Origin: Saprospiraceae bacterium
GTDB lineage: Bacteria; Bacteroidota; Bacteroidia; Chitinophagales; Saprospiraceae
NCBI GenBank assembly: GCA_016719615.1
Contig: JADJYQ010000001.1
Location: forward strand, 842,501 to 906,500
Length of the DNA stretch: 64,000 bases
Direction: 5' to 3'
This document shows positions 10,325 through 20,616 of the stretch, piece by piece. Position numbers and translations under genes: made by a program. A model generated the notes under the pieces. The model saw only the letters and a list, made by a program, of their open reading frames with translations. It did no database searches and was not told the origin of the DNA. Position 1 is the first letter of the stretch. Each line of letters starts with the position of its first letter.

Positions 10325-13300
10325 ATGAATAAAATTATATTTCTTTTGTTTTGTGTTATTCATTCAGTGAATGCCCAAAACATTTCCATGCGTCCGCTTC
10401 AAACTAAAGTTGTAGATGGTACCGATGAACATTTAAAAGCGTATGAATTATTGACTTTAAAGGTGCAAGAAATTGTCAAACAAATTGATGGGACAGCAGG
10501 TAATATTGAGTATATCACATTGTCCACTCCAAAATTCAAATGGACTTTGCAATTATTTGAATATTCCTTTTTGACTTCAAAATATAAAAGATTTACAGGG
10601 AGTTCCGGGGCTATTAAAGAACTTGAAAGACGAAATGATTTCAGAAGTTTTAAAGGCTTTATCAAGGGAAACAATCAATCTAAAGTGAGCCTATTTGTGG
10701 CCGATGGTTTTTTTAAATTGATGATTGAGGATACTAAAGAAACGTATTTTATCGAACCTCTGGACATGGAAAGTTTGAATGCCAACTTGCCGGCAAACGA
10801 ACAGTTCATAGCTTATAAAAAATCTGATTTGATCGAAAAAAATGGACACAAGTGTGGAGTCAAAAACCACGATGAACATATTCTTAAAAACAATATTACG
10901 GAGTCTGTTAGTCAGGCATTGGCTGCCAGACCTTGTAAACCTTGTGGTGAAATTCAAGTTGCACTTGCAGCAGATTACAACATGTACAGAAAATACGGCG
11001 GCGATTATGCAGCAACCGAGAATCAAATGGTTACTGTGCTTGCAGATGTGCAAACGGTATTTGATGATGAATTTGAAAATGAATATGTGGTAGAACCCAC
11101 AGGTATTTTTATTTATGAAGATAAAGCAATGGATCCTTTCGATCAATTGACAAATCTAAATGCAATGCTCGATAAATTCGCAGTAGAAGCACCATCTATA
11201 TTCTCAAGTTCGGCTTACGATTTGGCAACTTTGTGGACCGCCAAATTTGGACCTCTCGGAGAAGTTGGTGTAGGATATCAGGGATCAGTCTGCGACCCGG
11301 CACGTTGTTATAGTGTTTGCAGTGATTTCTGGGGACCTGGAGGAAGACAACCCGATTATCTTACTTTGCAGGCGCACCAGTTTGGACATAATTTCAATAT
11401 GGTGCATGATCCATTTTCCGGACCGACTATTATGGCTCCCGGACTACCACATGGCCAAATTTGGTCATTTCTTTCTAAAGATGCTTTAAACTTATTTGTA
11501 AGAGAGGCGATGTTTTTAGGTAATTGTATTTCCATTTGCCCCAACTCGTCAGCTCCTGTACCGGAATTTTCATCTGATGTCACTTATGGTTGTCAGCCGG
11601 TTACCGTAAAATTTAAAGACAATTCACTTAATACTACAACTTGGAAATGGAAATTTCCAGGCGGTGTACCTGATACCTCCATTCTTCAGAATCCGGTGGT
11701 CGTTTATAGAACTCCTGGCATTTATCCTGTGACACTGGAAGCAGGAAATCATCGCTGCGAAGTGCTGATTACCAAAACTGATTTTATTGAAATTAACGAT
11801 ATTCCAAGGGCAGATTTTAACTGGGGTATTCAGGGTAGAGAAGTATTCTTTATCAATTTATCGGAAAGAGGAGTTGATTATTTTTGGAATTTTGGAGATG
11901 GTGAATTCAGCGATGAAATGAATCCTTTCCATGTTTATTATACAGATTCAACTTATGAAATTACCTTAAGGGTGGTCAATGATTGTGGCGAAAATACGAT
12001 CAAGAAAACTTTAAAAATTGAAAGTATCCCCACTGCGGAATTTGAAGCAGATACAGCAGGCGCTTGTGCACCGGGTAATATTCATTTCAAGGATATGTCT
12101 TCACCCAATGCTAAAACATTTCAATGGGATTTTCCAGGTGGTGTTCCAAGTGTATCTACACAAAGAAATCCAGTCGTTCGTTATGATCTTCCCGGAAAAT
12201 ATGATGTCCGCTTAACGGTTTATAGTACTCGATTTAATAGCTCTATTACCAAAAAGGAATATGTAACGATTGATAGCGTTCCGGTCGCCGGATTCACCCA
12301 ATCGGTCAATGTTGGTCAGGTGAGTTTTACACATAACTCAAGGTATGCAAAATCGCATTTGTGGATCTTTGGGGATAATACGACGAGTACAGATTCGAGT
12401 CCAGTCCACCTATACACAGAAGGTACTTATGATGTAATTTATGTTGCGATCAATAATTGTGGAAGAGATACTGCCAGAACCAAAATAACAATTGGTGTTG
12501 TGCCTACTCCGGCATTTGTTTCCAACAGACAATCGGGTTGTGCACCTTATCAGGTAAGCTTTCAAAATCAATCCGTAGCCGCCAATGATTATGTTTGGTA
12601 TTTCCCTGGAGGAAATCCTTCTACAAGTACAGATCCAAATCCTACGGTGAGTTATCCAACCAAAGGAAAATACGATGTTAAATTGGTTGCTAAAAATGTG
12701 TTTTATTCAGATTCTATTACCAAAAAGGATTTTATAGAAGTTCGCAGCAAACCGGATGTCGACTTTAATGTATCCATAGTTGGATTCAAAGCATTTTTTA
12801 CAAATCAAACCATTGATGGGACCAATTACATTTGGGACTTTGGAAATGGAAAAGCGAGCTTTACACAAAATCCGGAAATGGATTATGGTGTAGAAGGTGA
12901 ATTTAATGTTCGATTGATTTCTCAGAATATATGTGGAACAGATACGGTCATCAAAAAAGTTGCCGTTTATCTCATTCCTAAAGTTAATTTCTCTGCAAAT
13001 ACCATAAAAGGTTGCCCGCCATTAAAAGTAAATTTTCAGGATTTATCAAGCGTAGACGTTGTACAATGGGACTGGCAATTCGAGTCCGGGATTCCGGCTA
13101 CATCTACAGCTAAAAACCCGGAAGTCATTTTTAACCAGCATGGAAAATATGCCGTAAAACTTACCGTAAAAAATTCGAACGGTACGAATGCATTGACGCG
13201 AGTCCAATATATTGAAGTCCAATCTCCGATTGAATGTCCTGAGCATACCACTAATACAAAGAGTTTGCTGGATGATAAAATCTTTCAACACCCATTTCAA

Positions 13301-13579
13301 GGTGGAGATTTAAATAAATATGCAAGAGTTTCGAAAAACTTGCATTCGCGCATTTATCCAAATCCTGCTTCCCAAGAAATTTATTTTGAGACGCAGGCCA
13401 GCGCTCAAAATCCAAGCAGGATAGAGATCTTTGCCCTGGATGGTAAACCTATAATGCAGGCAAACATTGAGCAAAAATTGTATAGATTTGATGCTGGCAA
13501 TTTGAGCGAAGGAAGTTATTTGGTAAAAATAACGAGCGGAACGAATAGTCAGATGGAACGGTTGGTTATTATCAAGTAA
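10325..13579 (+). CDS. Tandem metalloprotease paralog lacking the catalytic Glu (probable pseudoprotease), T9SS cargo
   Basis: 1084 residues with the architecture of the preceding gene: signal peptide ending VNAQ, propeptide-like region, metzincin-like domain, seven alternating PKD modules and a type A sorting domain starting YPNPASQEIYF. The zinc motif reads HQFGHNFNMVH: all three His ligands (351, 355, 361) and the Met-turn PTIMAPG remain, but the general-base Glu is Gln352 (codon CAG). In metzincins a Glu-to-Gln change at this position abolishes or nearly abolishes catalysis while leaving zinc binding. It is therefore inferred to be a zinc-binding pseudoenzyme, perhaps an adhesin, a substrate trap or a decoy. 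The frame is intact over 3.2 kb, which argues for selection. A strong terminator follows. Confidence 0.88.
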   Translation: MNKIIFLLFCVIHSVNAQNISMRPLQTKVVDGTDEHLKAYELLTLKVQEIVKQIDGTAGNIEYITLSTPKFKWTLQLFEYSFLTSKYKRFTGSSGAIKELERRNDFRSFKGFIKGNNQSKVSLFVADGFFKLMIEDTKETYFIEPLDMESLNANLPANEQFIAYKKSDLIEKNGHKCGVKNHDEHILKNNITESVSQALAARPCKPCGEIQVALAADYNMYRKYGGDYAATENQMVTVLADVQTVFDDEFENEYVVEPTGIFIYEDKAMDPFDQLTNLNAMLDKFAVEAPSIFSSSAYDLATLWTAKFGPLGEVGVGYQGSVCDPARCYSVCSDFWGPGGRQPDYLTLQAHQFGHNFNMVHDPFSGPTIMAPGLPHGQIWSFLSKDALNLFVREAMFLGNCISICPNSSAPVPEFSSDVTYGCQPVTVKFKDNSLNTTTWKWKFPGGVPDTSILQNPVVVYRTPGIYPVTLEAGNHRCEVLITKTDFIEINDIPRADFNWGIQGREVFFINLSERGVDYFWNFGDGEFSDEMNPFHVYYTDSTYEITLRVVNDCGENTIKKTLKIESIPTAEFEADTAGACAPGNIHFKDMSSPNAKTFQWDFPGGVPSVSTQRNPVVRYDLPGKYDVRLTVYSTRFNSSITKKEYVTIDSVPVAGFTQSVNVGQVSFTHNSRYAKSHLWIFGDNTTSTDSSPVHLYTEGTYDVIYVAINNCGRDTARTKITIGVVPTPAFVSNRQSGCAPYQVSFQNQSVAANDYVWYFPGGNPSTSTDPNPTVSYPTKGKYDVKLVAKNVFYSDSITKKDFIEVRSKPDVDFNVSIVGFKAFFTNQTIDGTNYIWDFGNGKASFTQNPEMDYGVEGEFNVRLISQNICGTDTVIKKVAVYLIPKVNFSANTIKGCPPLKVNFQDLSSVDVVQWDWQFESGIPATSTAKNPEVIFNQHGKYAVKLTVKNSNGTNALTRVQYIEVQSPIECPEHTTNTKSLLDDKIFQHPFQGGDLNKYARVSKNLHSRIYPNPASQEIYFETQASAQNPSRIEIFALDGKPIMQANIEQKLYRFDAGNLSEGSYLVKITSGTNSQMERLVIIK

Positions 13580-13603
13580 TCATAATAAAATATTTAAAGT
13601 GAG

Positions 13604-13634
13604 GGCTTAGCTATTCTATAGCTAAGCCTTTTTT
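13604..13634 (+). terminator. Intrinsic terminator after the protease pair
   Basis: A perfect 11-bp stem GGCTTAGCTAT / ATAGCTAAGCC with a 3-base loop is followed by a run of six Ts. It lies 24 bases past the stop of the pseudoprotease gene. Confidence 0.9.
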
Positions 13635-13686
13635 GTAGTACCAGTAAGGATATCTGTTTGAAAAAATATTTGAATGCTATGGTGAA

Positions 13687-14769
13687 TTACAAGACTGAAT
13701 TTCCAAATTGAGTTTGTAATTCCGCCACCATTTGTTTTATAGCCTGTTCCTGTGATTTTTCACAAATCAATAGGGCCTCAGCTGTATTTACAATGATGAG
13801 ATGATCAAGTCCTTGTAATGCAATAATTTTATTTTCTTCGTTTCGTACCAAACAATTGTTAGTATCGCGAAGTAAAATATGCGAACCTAAAATCACATTC
13901 TCATCATTATCTTTTTCCTGCAGCTCATAAAGGGATGCCCAGGTGCCGAGATCGCTCCAACCAAAATCAACAGGTAATACAAATGCCTTATCGGTTTTTT
14001 CCATGACCGCATAATCTATTGAAATGGAAGGACAGCGATCATAAATGTCATCAAGTACATCGCCGGGTTTATATGTACCAAAACAAGAGTAAACTTCCGG
14101 AGCATGTTGTTTCATCATTTCAAGGATAGTTGCATTTTTCCATAAAAACATTCCTGAGTTCCAAACATAGTTGCCTGAATCCATATAACTTTTGGCTGTG
14201 ATTGGATCAGGTTTCTCAACAAATTGTGCTACAGGCCAAACTCCTAAGCTGTCTTCATTTTTTTGAAAACGAATGTATCCATAACCCGTATCCGGACGCG
14301 AAGCTTTGATCCCAAATGTGAGTAAACCTTCACTTTGATTGGCCAGGAATGCGGCTGATTTTATCAGCGCATTGTTAAATTCGAGGGTATTGATGATTAA
14401 ATGATCAGATGGTGCAATAAAGACCAATGACTCCGGATCTACTTCTTGAATATGCTTACTGGCGTACATAATACAGGCAGCCGTATTTTTGCGACTTGGT
14501 TCTAATAAAATCCTGTCGGAACTAATATCCGGTAATTGGTCCTTCACGAGATTTGAATAATCAACATGGCTGACCACCCAAATATTATTATTTGGAATAA
14601 TGGCCATCAAACGTTGATAAGTCAATTGCAATAAACTACTTCCACAATTCAATACATCTAAAAATTGTTTGGGTTTTTGATTGCGGCTGTATGGCCAAAA
14701 CCTGCTACCTACTCCGCCGGCCATAATAACCGCATGTAAATTTTTAAACTTATTTTCTATTGTGTACAT
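13687..14769 (-). CDS. manC: Mannose-1-phosphate guanylyltransferase
   Basis: 360 residues, the usual length of the short single-domain enzyme. It makes GDP-mannose from mannose-1-phosphate and GTP for cell-surface glycans. The nucleotide-binding signature MAGGVGSRFWPYSR is followed by KPKQFLDVL, where the Lys contacts the phosphosugar. Further hallmarks are FIAPSDHLI, GYGYIRF, FVEKPD, WNSGMFLWK and DFGWSDLGTW. It lacks the C-terminal cupin isomerase domain of bifunctional ManC/AlgA proteins. The adjacent aminotransferase gene on the same strand, 28 bases upstream, suggests a shared transcript, though no functional link is obvious. Confidence 0.93.
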   Translation of the reverse strand: MYTIENKFKNLHAVIMAGGVGSRFWPYSRNQKPKQFLDVLNCGSSLLQLTYQRLMAIIPNNNIWVVSHVDYSNLVKDQLPDISSDRILLEPSRKNTAACIMYASKHIQEVDPESLVFIAPSDHLIINTLEFNNALIKSAAFLANQSEGLLTFGIKASRPDTGYGYIRFQKNEDSLGVWPVAQFVEKPDPITAKSYMDSGNYVWNSGMFLWKNATILEMMKQHAPEVYSCFGTYKPGDVLDDIYDRCPSISIDYAVMEKTDKAFVLPVDFGWSDLGTWASLYELQEKDNDENVILGSHILLRDTNNCLVRNEENKIIALQGLDHLIIVNTAEALLICEKSQEQAIKQMVAELQTQFGNSVL

Positions 14770-14797
14770 CTGATGATAAGCTTATTTTAACGAAGGA

Positions 14798-16094
14798 TTA
14801 GCTATGTTTTTCAAGTCCATCCATTCCACTTTTTAAAGCATTTATTATGGAAGGAATATCGTCTCTGTGAAGTGTACCTACAGATATGCGATACCATTCA
14901 GACTCTGAAGAAGATCCAAAGGCTTTGAATGGGACCAGACCAACCCGGCATGTATTCAACACATAATCTGTAACATCTTTCTGAGCAAATAACATTCCAT
15001 TTTTGGTAATTCTTCCTTTCCATGGAAGTTTTACGGTGAGATAAATGGCAGCTTGCGGCTGAATAACGTCAATCGGGTAACCCGTGTTTTTAAGATCTGT
15101 CATACCCTTATACAGACTGTTTAATCTGTAATCAATTTCAGACTTAAACCAATTCAGGTAGTTATTGATTTGCACACTCTCTTTGAGAAACTTTGCGGTG
15201 GCGACTTGCTCGGGCTTAGGAGCCCATGCACCTACATGTGAAAGAATAGCGCGCATTTTCGCCATGAGTTCTTTTGGTCCAAATGCCCATCCTACCCGGA
15301 TACCTGTAGCAGCAAATGCCTTTGACATTCCATCGATACTAATCACATAATCTTTTAATTCCGGCTCAAGCTGCACGGGATGCTCGTGTTGGATGCCATC
15401 CATGCATAACTCACAGTAGATCTGATCGTACATAATATAAAGTGGCTTCTGAGAGCATAGCCGTCTTTTATTTTCCAGTTTGACCAATTGGCAAATTTCA
15501 GAAAGTGATTCACGCGAAAACACGGTACCCGTAGGATTTTGGGGCGAACATAAAGCAATGAGGGTTGCGTCTTCTATATGTCCTGCAAGATCGCCGGCAT
15601 TAGGCATAAAATTTTGATCAGCACCAACTTCTATTTCAATAGCTTGCGCTTCGCTCAAATGACAGTAATGATTGTTATTCCATGAAGGAACAGGATAAAT
15701 AACTTTATCGCCTGGGTCAAGTAATGTCTTATACACTGCATAAATAAGCGGCCTCGCGCCACTGGAAACTAATATATCGTCAGCATGATAATTTAAAGGC
15801 AAATCGGTCTGAGATATGTAAAGCCAGATTTTGTCTCAAATCAAGCATCCCATTCGCCGTTGGATAATTGGTTTGATGATCTTCATAAGCCTTCATAATC
15901 AACTGGGTAAGCAATTCGGGTAGTGGAAAAATCCGTGGATCAAAATCTCCGATGGTCAGATTAAAAATCTGCTCCCCCGATTGCATTTTGAGGTTGATTT
16001 CATTGGCTAATTTGATGATCTCTGAAGGAATCAGCGTATCTGCCATTTTCGAACTCGCCAAAACGGGCGGGTTCATTATTTTATTAGCTTCCAT
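14798..16094 (-). CDS. Class I/II pyridoxal-phosphate aminotransferase (one frameshift)
   Basis: About 430 residues after frame repair. The N-terminal part starts at ATG 16094 (MEANKIMNPP) and carries the NLTIGDFDPRIFPLPELL and NYPTANGMLDLRQ segments typical of fold type I aminotransferases. The C-terminal part carries SSGARPLIYAVYKTLLDPGD, CSPQNPTGTVFS, YDQIYCELC and the PLP-lysine segment SIDGMSKAFAATGIRVGW. The two parts are joined by a one-base shift near 15806, where one frame runs into LSC-stop and the other continues LNYHADDILV. The general family is aspartate/aromatic/alanine aminotransferase; the substrate cannot be read from sequence. Its start lies 80 bp from the divergent LOG gene. 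Confidence 0.85.
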
Positions 16095-16173
16095 ACCTGT
16101 TGATTGCATGCAAATTAGAAAAATTGTCTTTAAGGGCTTAATTTTTTTTTTATCCTTGCTGTTAATTTCACAA

Positions 16174-16903
16174 ATGGAACCTATCCGTAAGATTAGAAAT
16201 ATTGAGTATTTAAATGGCCCCATGAGTCGAATTTCAGAGCTGCGATTTGTTTGGGATGTGTTTTGGGATTTATTTAATGGAATTCGCAAAATGTATTTTG
16301 TTGGTCCTTGTGTCACTATTTTTGGTTCAGCCAGGTTTAGCAGCGACAATCCATTTTATTTGCAAGCAGAGCAAATGGCGGCAGAAGTAGCGAAACTGGG
16401 CTTTACTATTATGACTGGCGGAGGGCCTGGGATTATGGAGGCTGCAAATAAAGGAGCGCAATCTGTGGGGGGCAAAAGTGTAGGCTGCAATATTGAACTG
16501 CCGACAGAGCAATTCCCTAACCCTTATCTCGATAGGTGGGTCAGTATGAAATATTTTTTACCAGGAAGACCATCCTCATCAAGTATTCTTACGCTTTTAT
16601 CGTTTTCCGGGTGGTTTTGGAACCATGGACGAGTTTTTCGAAGCCATGACCTTGATCCAAACCGGAAAATTGATTCATTTTCCAATTATTATTTACGGGA
16701 AAGAATACCATAAAGAACTCATGGATTTTTTGGAAGCTATGGAGCGGCACCATACCATCTCTCCGATTGACAGGAATCTGTTTTTAGTTTCTGATGACAA
16801 AGAAGAAATACTCAATCATATTAAAAATAATTTTAATATAAAGAAACACCTGATGCCATTTAATGAAACGCAACCTATCAAATGGTTGTTTGAAAAAAAG
16901 TAA
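16174..16903 (+). CDS. LOG-family cytokinin-riboside-phosphate phosphoribohydrolase-like protein (two frameshifts)
   Basis: About 240 residues after repair. LOG proteins hydrolyse nucleoside 5'-monophosphates to base plus ribose-phosphate. The hallmarks are IFGSARF, TGGGPGIMEAANKGA and PGGFGTMDEFFEAMTLIQTGK, the conserved PGGxGTxxE active-site motif. The frame breaks twice: in the T run at 16552-16558 and at the CC before GGG near 16610. Restoring one T and one C gives a continuous KYFFTRKTILIKYSYAFIV then FPGGFGTMDEF. Start 16174 (MEPIRKIRN) is preferred; an upstream in-frame ATG at 16108 would add a hydrophobic segment. The bacterial members' physiological role is uncertain. Confidence 0.87.
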
Positions 16904-17077
16904 GGCTGCAAGATGAAATAATTATTCCATTAATGCAGCTGTATAAAATTTTAAAAAACTTTTGAAATGCGATCAAATGAAATCAATTCAAAAGCAATAA
17001 TACGGCTAACCCAAAGTTAAATAGCTAAAATGCAACACAGAAAACGCGCATGAAAAATTCCATCATGGATTTCTAAT

Positions 17078-17860
17078 TTGCTGAAACCAACATTATTTTT
17101 CACCGGAGAACTCACCGAAATTCTATTTGAATCAAGGAATAAATCTTATGGTGCTTATGTATTGAGACATAACTATCTCAGAAATAAAATCATAGGAACA
17201 CTCTCGGCTTATGTGATATTTTTAATTTGTATTCTTGGTCCTTCATTAAAATGCAATAAAGAGCAAGCACCATTAGTGTATATAACCGAAGTAAGACTGG
17301 AAGCTCCACCTGAGTTTGTTTTGCCAAAATTGATGAAACAAAGTACTCCGGCTAATGAGACGAAGGCAGATATTAAAAAGAAAATAGCCAAAAGTGAAAC
17401 GTTGATCAAAGTAGTTGAGGATCATGTCGAAGAACCGGTTCAAAATAAAGAGACACGGGCTCCTGATCCCATTGAGAGTGATTCTATTCATCAATCACCG
17501 ATCCTGAACCCGGAAAGAACCGGGATGAATGATGATGGGGATTTTGCTGTTGATTTTGCAGATGTGATGCCCCAATTTCCGGGTGGAAACAATGCATTGT
17601 CCTGGTTCATTCATTCAAAACTTGTATATCCCAGGGAAGCCGTTTCCTTAAAAACAGAGGGAATCGTAGTTATTGGATTTATCGTAGATTCCTACGGCAG
17701 GGTTAAGCAGCCTAAAGTTTTAAAATCCCTAACACCCGTTTGTGATGCAGAAGCATTAAGGGTCGTCAGACTTATACCTGATTGGATTCCCGGGAAGAAT
17801 AAAGGTAGAAATGTAAGTGTACAGTTTAAATTGCCCATCGAATTTAAGTTGGCCCGTTGA
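17078..17860 (+). CDS. tonB: TonB-family energy transducer
   Basis: 260 residues. The N-terminus has the Bacteroidota TonB pattern ELTEILFESRNKSYGAYVLR, then a transmembrane helix (about residues 40-58, SAYVIFLICILGPSL), a periplasmic linker of about 90 residues rich in Lys, Glu and Pro, and a C-terminal TonB domain: MPQFPGGNNALSWFIHSKL, YPREAV, GIVVIGFIVDSYGRV, then IPDWIPGKNKGRNVSVQFKLPIEF. It transmits proton-motive force from ExbB/ExbD to outer-membrane receptors such as the one at 24.7 kb. No exbBD lies in the window. The start codon appears to be TTG at 17078; no in-frame ATG precedes it. The stop lies 14 bases before the next start, suggesting co-transcription. Confidence 0.9.
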   Translation: MLKPTLFFTGELTEILFESRNKSYGAYVLRHNYLRNKIIGTLSAYVIFLICILGPSLKCNKEQAPLVYITEVRLEAPPEFVLPKLMKQSTPANETKADIKKKIAKSETLIKVVEDHVEEPVQNKETRAPDPIESDSIHQSPILNPERTGMNDDGDFAVDFADVMPQFPGGNNALSWFIHSKLVYPREAVSLKTEGIVVIGFIVDSYGRVKQPKVLKSLTPVCDAEALRVVRLIPDWIPGKNKGRNVSVQFKLPIEFKLAR

Positions 17861-17874
17861 TAACTTAAACGCTT

Positions 17875-18756
17875 ATGCAAATGGATACCTTCAAGCTGTG
17901 GAAAGAATTTATTTCAGATCACTTACATCTTCCATCTCCATTGCAGCAAATAAATTGGTCGTCCATCGGAATTCAATTATCCATAAAGCGGGATGATCTG
18001 ATACATACTGTCATCAGTGGCAACAAATGGAGAAAATTGTGTGGCCATCTGGAAATTTACAAGCAAGGAAACTTTGATGGAATTGCAAGCATGGGAAGTG
18101 CATATTCAAATCATTTGCATGCGATGAGTTTTGTTTGTTTTCAATTGAAGATTCCATGCACTTGTTTGATTTATAATCAAGGTCCTATGGAACTATCAGC
18201 CACTTTGAGGGACTGTTTAAACTGGCAGGCAAAATGTACATCCATTACCAGATCATACGCTTCGGACTTGCGTACGCACAGCGAAAATCATTTGGAGATC
18301 GGTGGTAAAAATTTGATGTGGATACCCGAAGGAGGTGGCGGAGATGCAGGAGAAATGGGGATCCGTCAACTTATAGCTGAGTTGCCAGAAGATTTGGATC
18401 ATGCGGAGCATCTATTGATATGTGGATGTGGCACGGGCACAACTATTAGAGGAATTTTGAACCACACAAAACTTTTGCAAATAGCAAGTAAAAGAGTGGT
18501 CCGCAGTGCAATTTACGATTTTGAAAATCATCCGCGGATGAACTGGATGGGAGGAAATCATTCGCATCAATTTTCTAAAATGGATGCTGAATTAGAATTA
18601 TTTATGAAAACATTTCAAGCGGAACAGGGAATATTATTAGATCGCGTTTATACGGGTCCATTGTTATTATCTTTTTCAAAGGAGTATAACTTACATTCAT
18701 TTCAAAAAATTTATTTTATTCATACTGGGGGCTTACAAGGAAATCGAATAGATTAA
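17875..18756 (+). CDS. ACC deaminase / D-cysteine desulfhydrase family PLP enzyme
   Basis: 293 residues, fold type II PLP enzyme. The PLP lysine lies in SGNKWRKL (Lys51), preceded by the family signature IKRDDLIH. The phosphate-binding glycine-rich loop appears as CGCGTGTT; family members otherwise show MGSAYSNHLHA and WIPEGGGGDAG. The reaction could be opening of 1-aminocyclopropane-1-carboxylate or removal of sulfide from D-cysteine; Bacteroidota members are usually annotated only to family level. Slightly short against the 310-340 usual for characterised enzymes. It follows the TonB gene closely and precedes an amino-acid permease, so an amino-acid catabolic role is plausible. Confidence 0.85.
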   Translation: MQMDTFKLWKEFISDHLHLPSPLQQINWSSIGIQLSIKRDDLIHTVISGNKWRKLCGHLEIYKQGNFDGIASMGSAYSNHLHAMSFVCFQLKIPCTCLIYNQGPMELSATLRDCLNWQAKCTSITRSYASDLRTHSENHLEIGGKNLMWIPEGGGGDAGEMGIRQLIAELPEDLDHAEHLLICGCGTGTTIRGILNHTKLLQIASKRVVRSAIYDFENHPRMNWMGGNHSHQFSKMDAELELFMKTFQAEQGILLDRVYTGPLLLSFSKEYNLHSFQKIYFIHTGGLQGNRID

Positions 18757-18892
18757 AAAAAGCAGGAAATTAAATCGACCAAAATCTAAGTCATCAGCGG
18801 GATTCGAACAAAATCTGGTCTTGCCTGAAATATTTTATAATGAATGAACTTTTAAATTTGGATTATCTTACAAAAATTTAACAGTCTTACTT

Positions 18893-20205
18893 ATGGAAAC
18901 TTCATCCAGGCCTAAACTCAAACTATTTTCGCTAAGCATTGTGGTGATTAGCCTGGTTATTGGAATGGCCATTTTTAAAACAGCATCGTTTACTGCAAAT
19001 GCATCTTTGAATTCCGAAATGTTTTTTATAGCCTGGATTACCAGAGGCATTATTGCTCTTTGCGGAGCCCTTACGTATGCTGAGATTGGATCAAGGTATC
19101 CCATTACGGGTGGTTACTATAGAATATTTTCTGTTGCTTATCATCCGTCCATTGCATTTGCCATGAACGGCACTATTTTAATTTCAAACGCAGCAGCGCT
19201 CGGAGGCGTGTCTTTAATTGGAAGTGATTATTTATGTTCTCTATTATTCGATTCCAATGTAGGTGTAGCTATTAAAACCTGGATTGCAGTTGGATCAATT
19301 GCTATATTTTATTTTGTGAATCTCAAAGGCTTAAAATTCAGTTCTACAACGCTCAATGTATTAATGCTCATTAAAATTGCAATGATACTTCTCATTATAT
19401 CTGCAATATTTTTTCCACAAATTCATGCTGATAATTCCAATTTGGTACAGGCTGTTAAATATGCGAATTGGAAAGATTATTTCTGGGCTTTTGGTGCAGC
19501 TTTGGTTGCTGTTTCTTTTACCTATGGAGGTTATCAGCACTCGATCAATTTTGGGGAGGAAGTTGAAAATGCACCGAAGGCTATGCCAAGAGGAATTATC
19601 ATTGGAATGAGCGTTGTTATTATTCTTTATCTATTGATCAACTTCAGTTATTACAAAGTTATTGGTTTCGACGAACTTAAAACTTCAAGTGGAATTGCAT
19701 CCGTTGTGGTTTTAAAATTGTTAGGATCCACTGGTGAAACCATATTTACGGGCTTGCTGGTATTGGCCGTATTGACCTATGTAAATGTTAATCTGTTAAG
19801 TAATCCCAGGATTATGTATGCAATGAGTGTAGATGGAGTCCTCCCAAAAATATTTTCAAAACGGCATCCCTCAAGTCAGGTATTTATTGTCAGTTTAAGC
19901 GTTTTTGCAGCAACTGCATTGGTCATCACTTTTTTTGCAGAAACATTTGATAAAATTCTTGGCTTTGTTATGATCCTGGATTCACTGGGTATGGCTGCTT
20001 CTGCGGCCACCTTATTTTATCTTCGGAGAAATGCCAGTTCACAGGATAGTAGTCAAATTTATGCGATGCGATTTTATCCTTTCGTTCCGGTTCTGTTTAT
20101 AATGGCCTATCTTTTGTCTGCGTTTCATGTATTTATTTGTATCCTCAGTATGGGCTCATAGCAGCAATCGTGTTTATTGGCTTGATCGAATTTACCATTT
20201 GCTAA
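18893..20205 (+). CDS. APC-superfamily amino acid permease (frameshift near C-terminus)
   Basis: About 437 residues with roughly 12 hydrophobic helices. TM1 holds SIVVISLVIGMAIFKTASF, a Bacteroidota variant of the unwound glycine motif GxGIF, and TM2 holds RGIIALCGALTYAEIGSRYPITGGYYRIF, the canonical AYAELxxxxPxxGGxY signature. TM6 has FGAALVAVSFTYGGYQHSINFGEEVENAPKAMPRGI. The frame as read stops at 20161, but a shift near 20130 extends it through YPQYGLIAAIVFIGLIEF to TAA at 20203-20205, supplying the missing last helix. It probably imports amino acids; the substrate is unknown. The preceding ACC-deaminase-like enzyme may act on a related compound. Confidence 0.87.
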
Positions 20206-20616
20206 AAACGAATTTCAAATGAATAGCTGATCATTTATGGATACTCTTATCACTTCATAATTACTACTCACTTTTTAATATTTAACACTACATTTAAATG
20301 TGTCGGTGTATGTTTTTTGGATTTTTAAAAGATGATCACAGACCAATTGATTCAGAATAGTTGAGAACTGCAGATTTTTGTAGAATTCTTGAGCTATTGA
20401 ATTCTGGACTTTTATGATCTGCCTCAATCTGTGCAAACCTATAGAAATGAATTTGATACCAATGACACTTCTGAGATGCCGGTATCATATAAAGTTAAGA
20501 TCAATAAAGAGAAATTGAATACAAACGAAATCGTCTTAATTTTACAATTAATATTGATAGTATAACCAGTAAATATTCACATGAATCCACTTGAATTGTA
20601 ATACATTCTCAATGAA
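20206..20616. other. 410-bp intergenic region, no gene seen
   Basis: AT-rich spacer between the permease and the Cys/Met-metabolism enzyme. All frames are broken and I recognise no protein fragment. An ATG at 20581 opens MNPLEL followed by TAA at 20599, in frame with the next gene. Either that gene starts at TTG 20617, or the TAA is an error and the true N-terminus lies at 20581. Confidence 0.4.
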
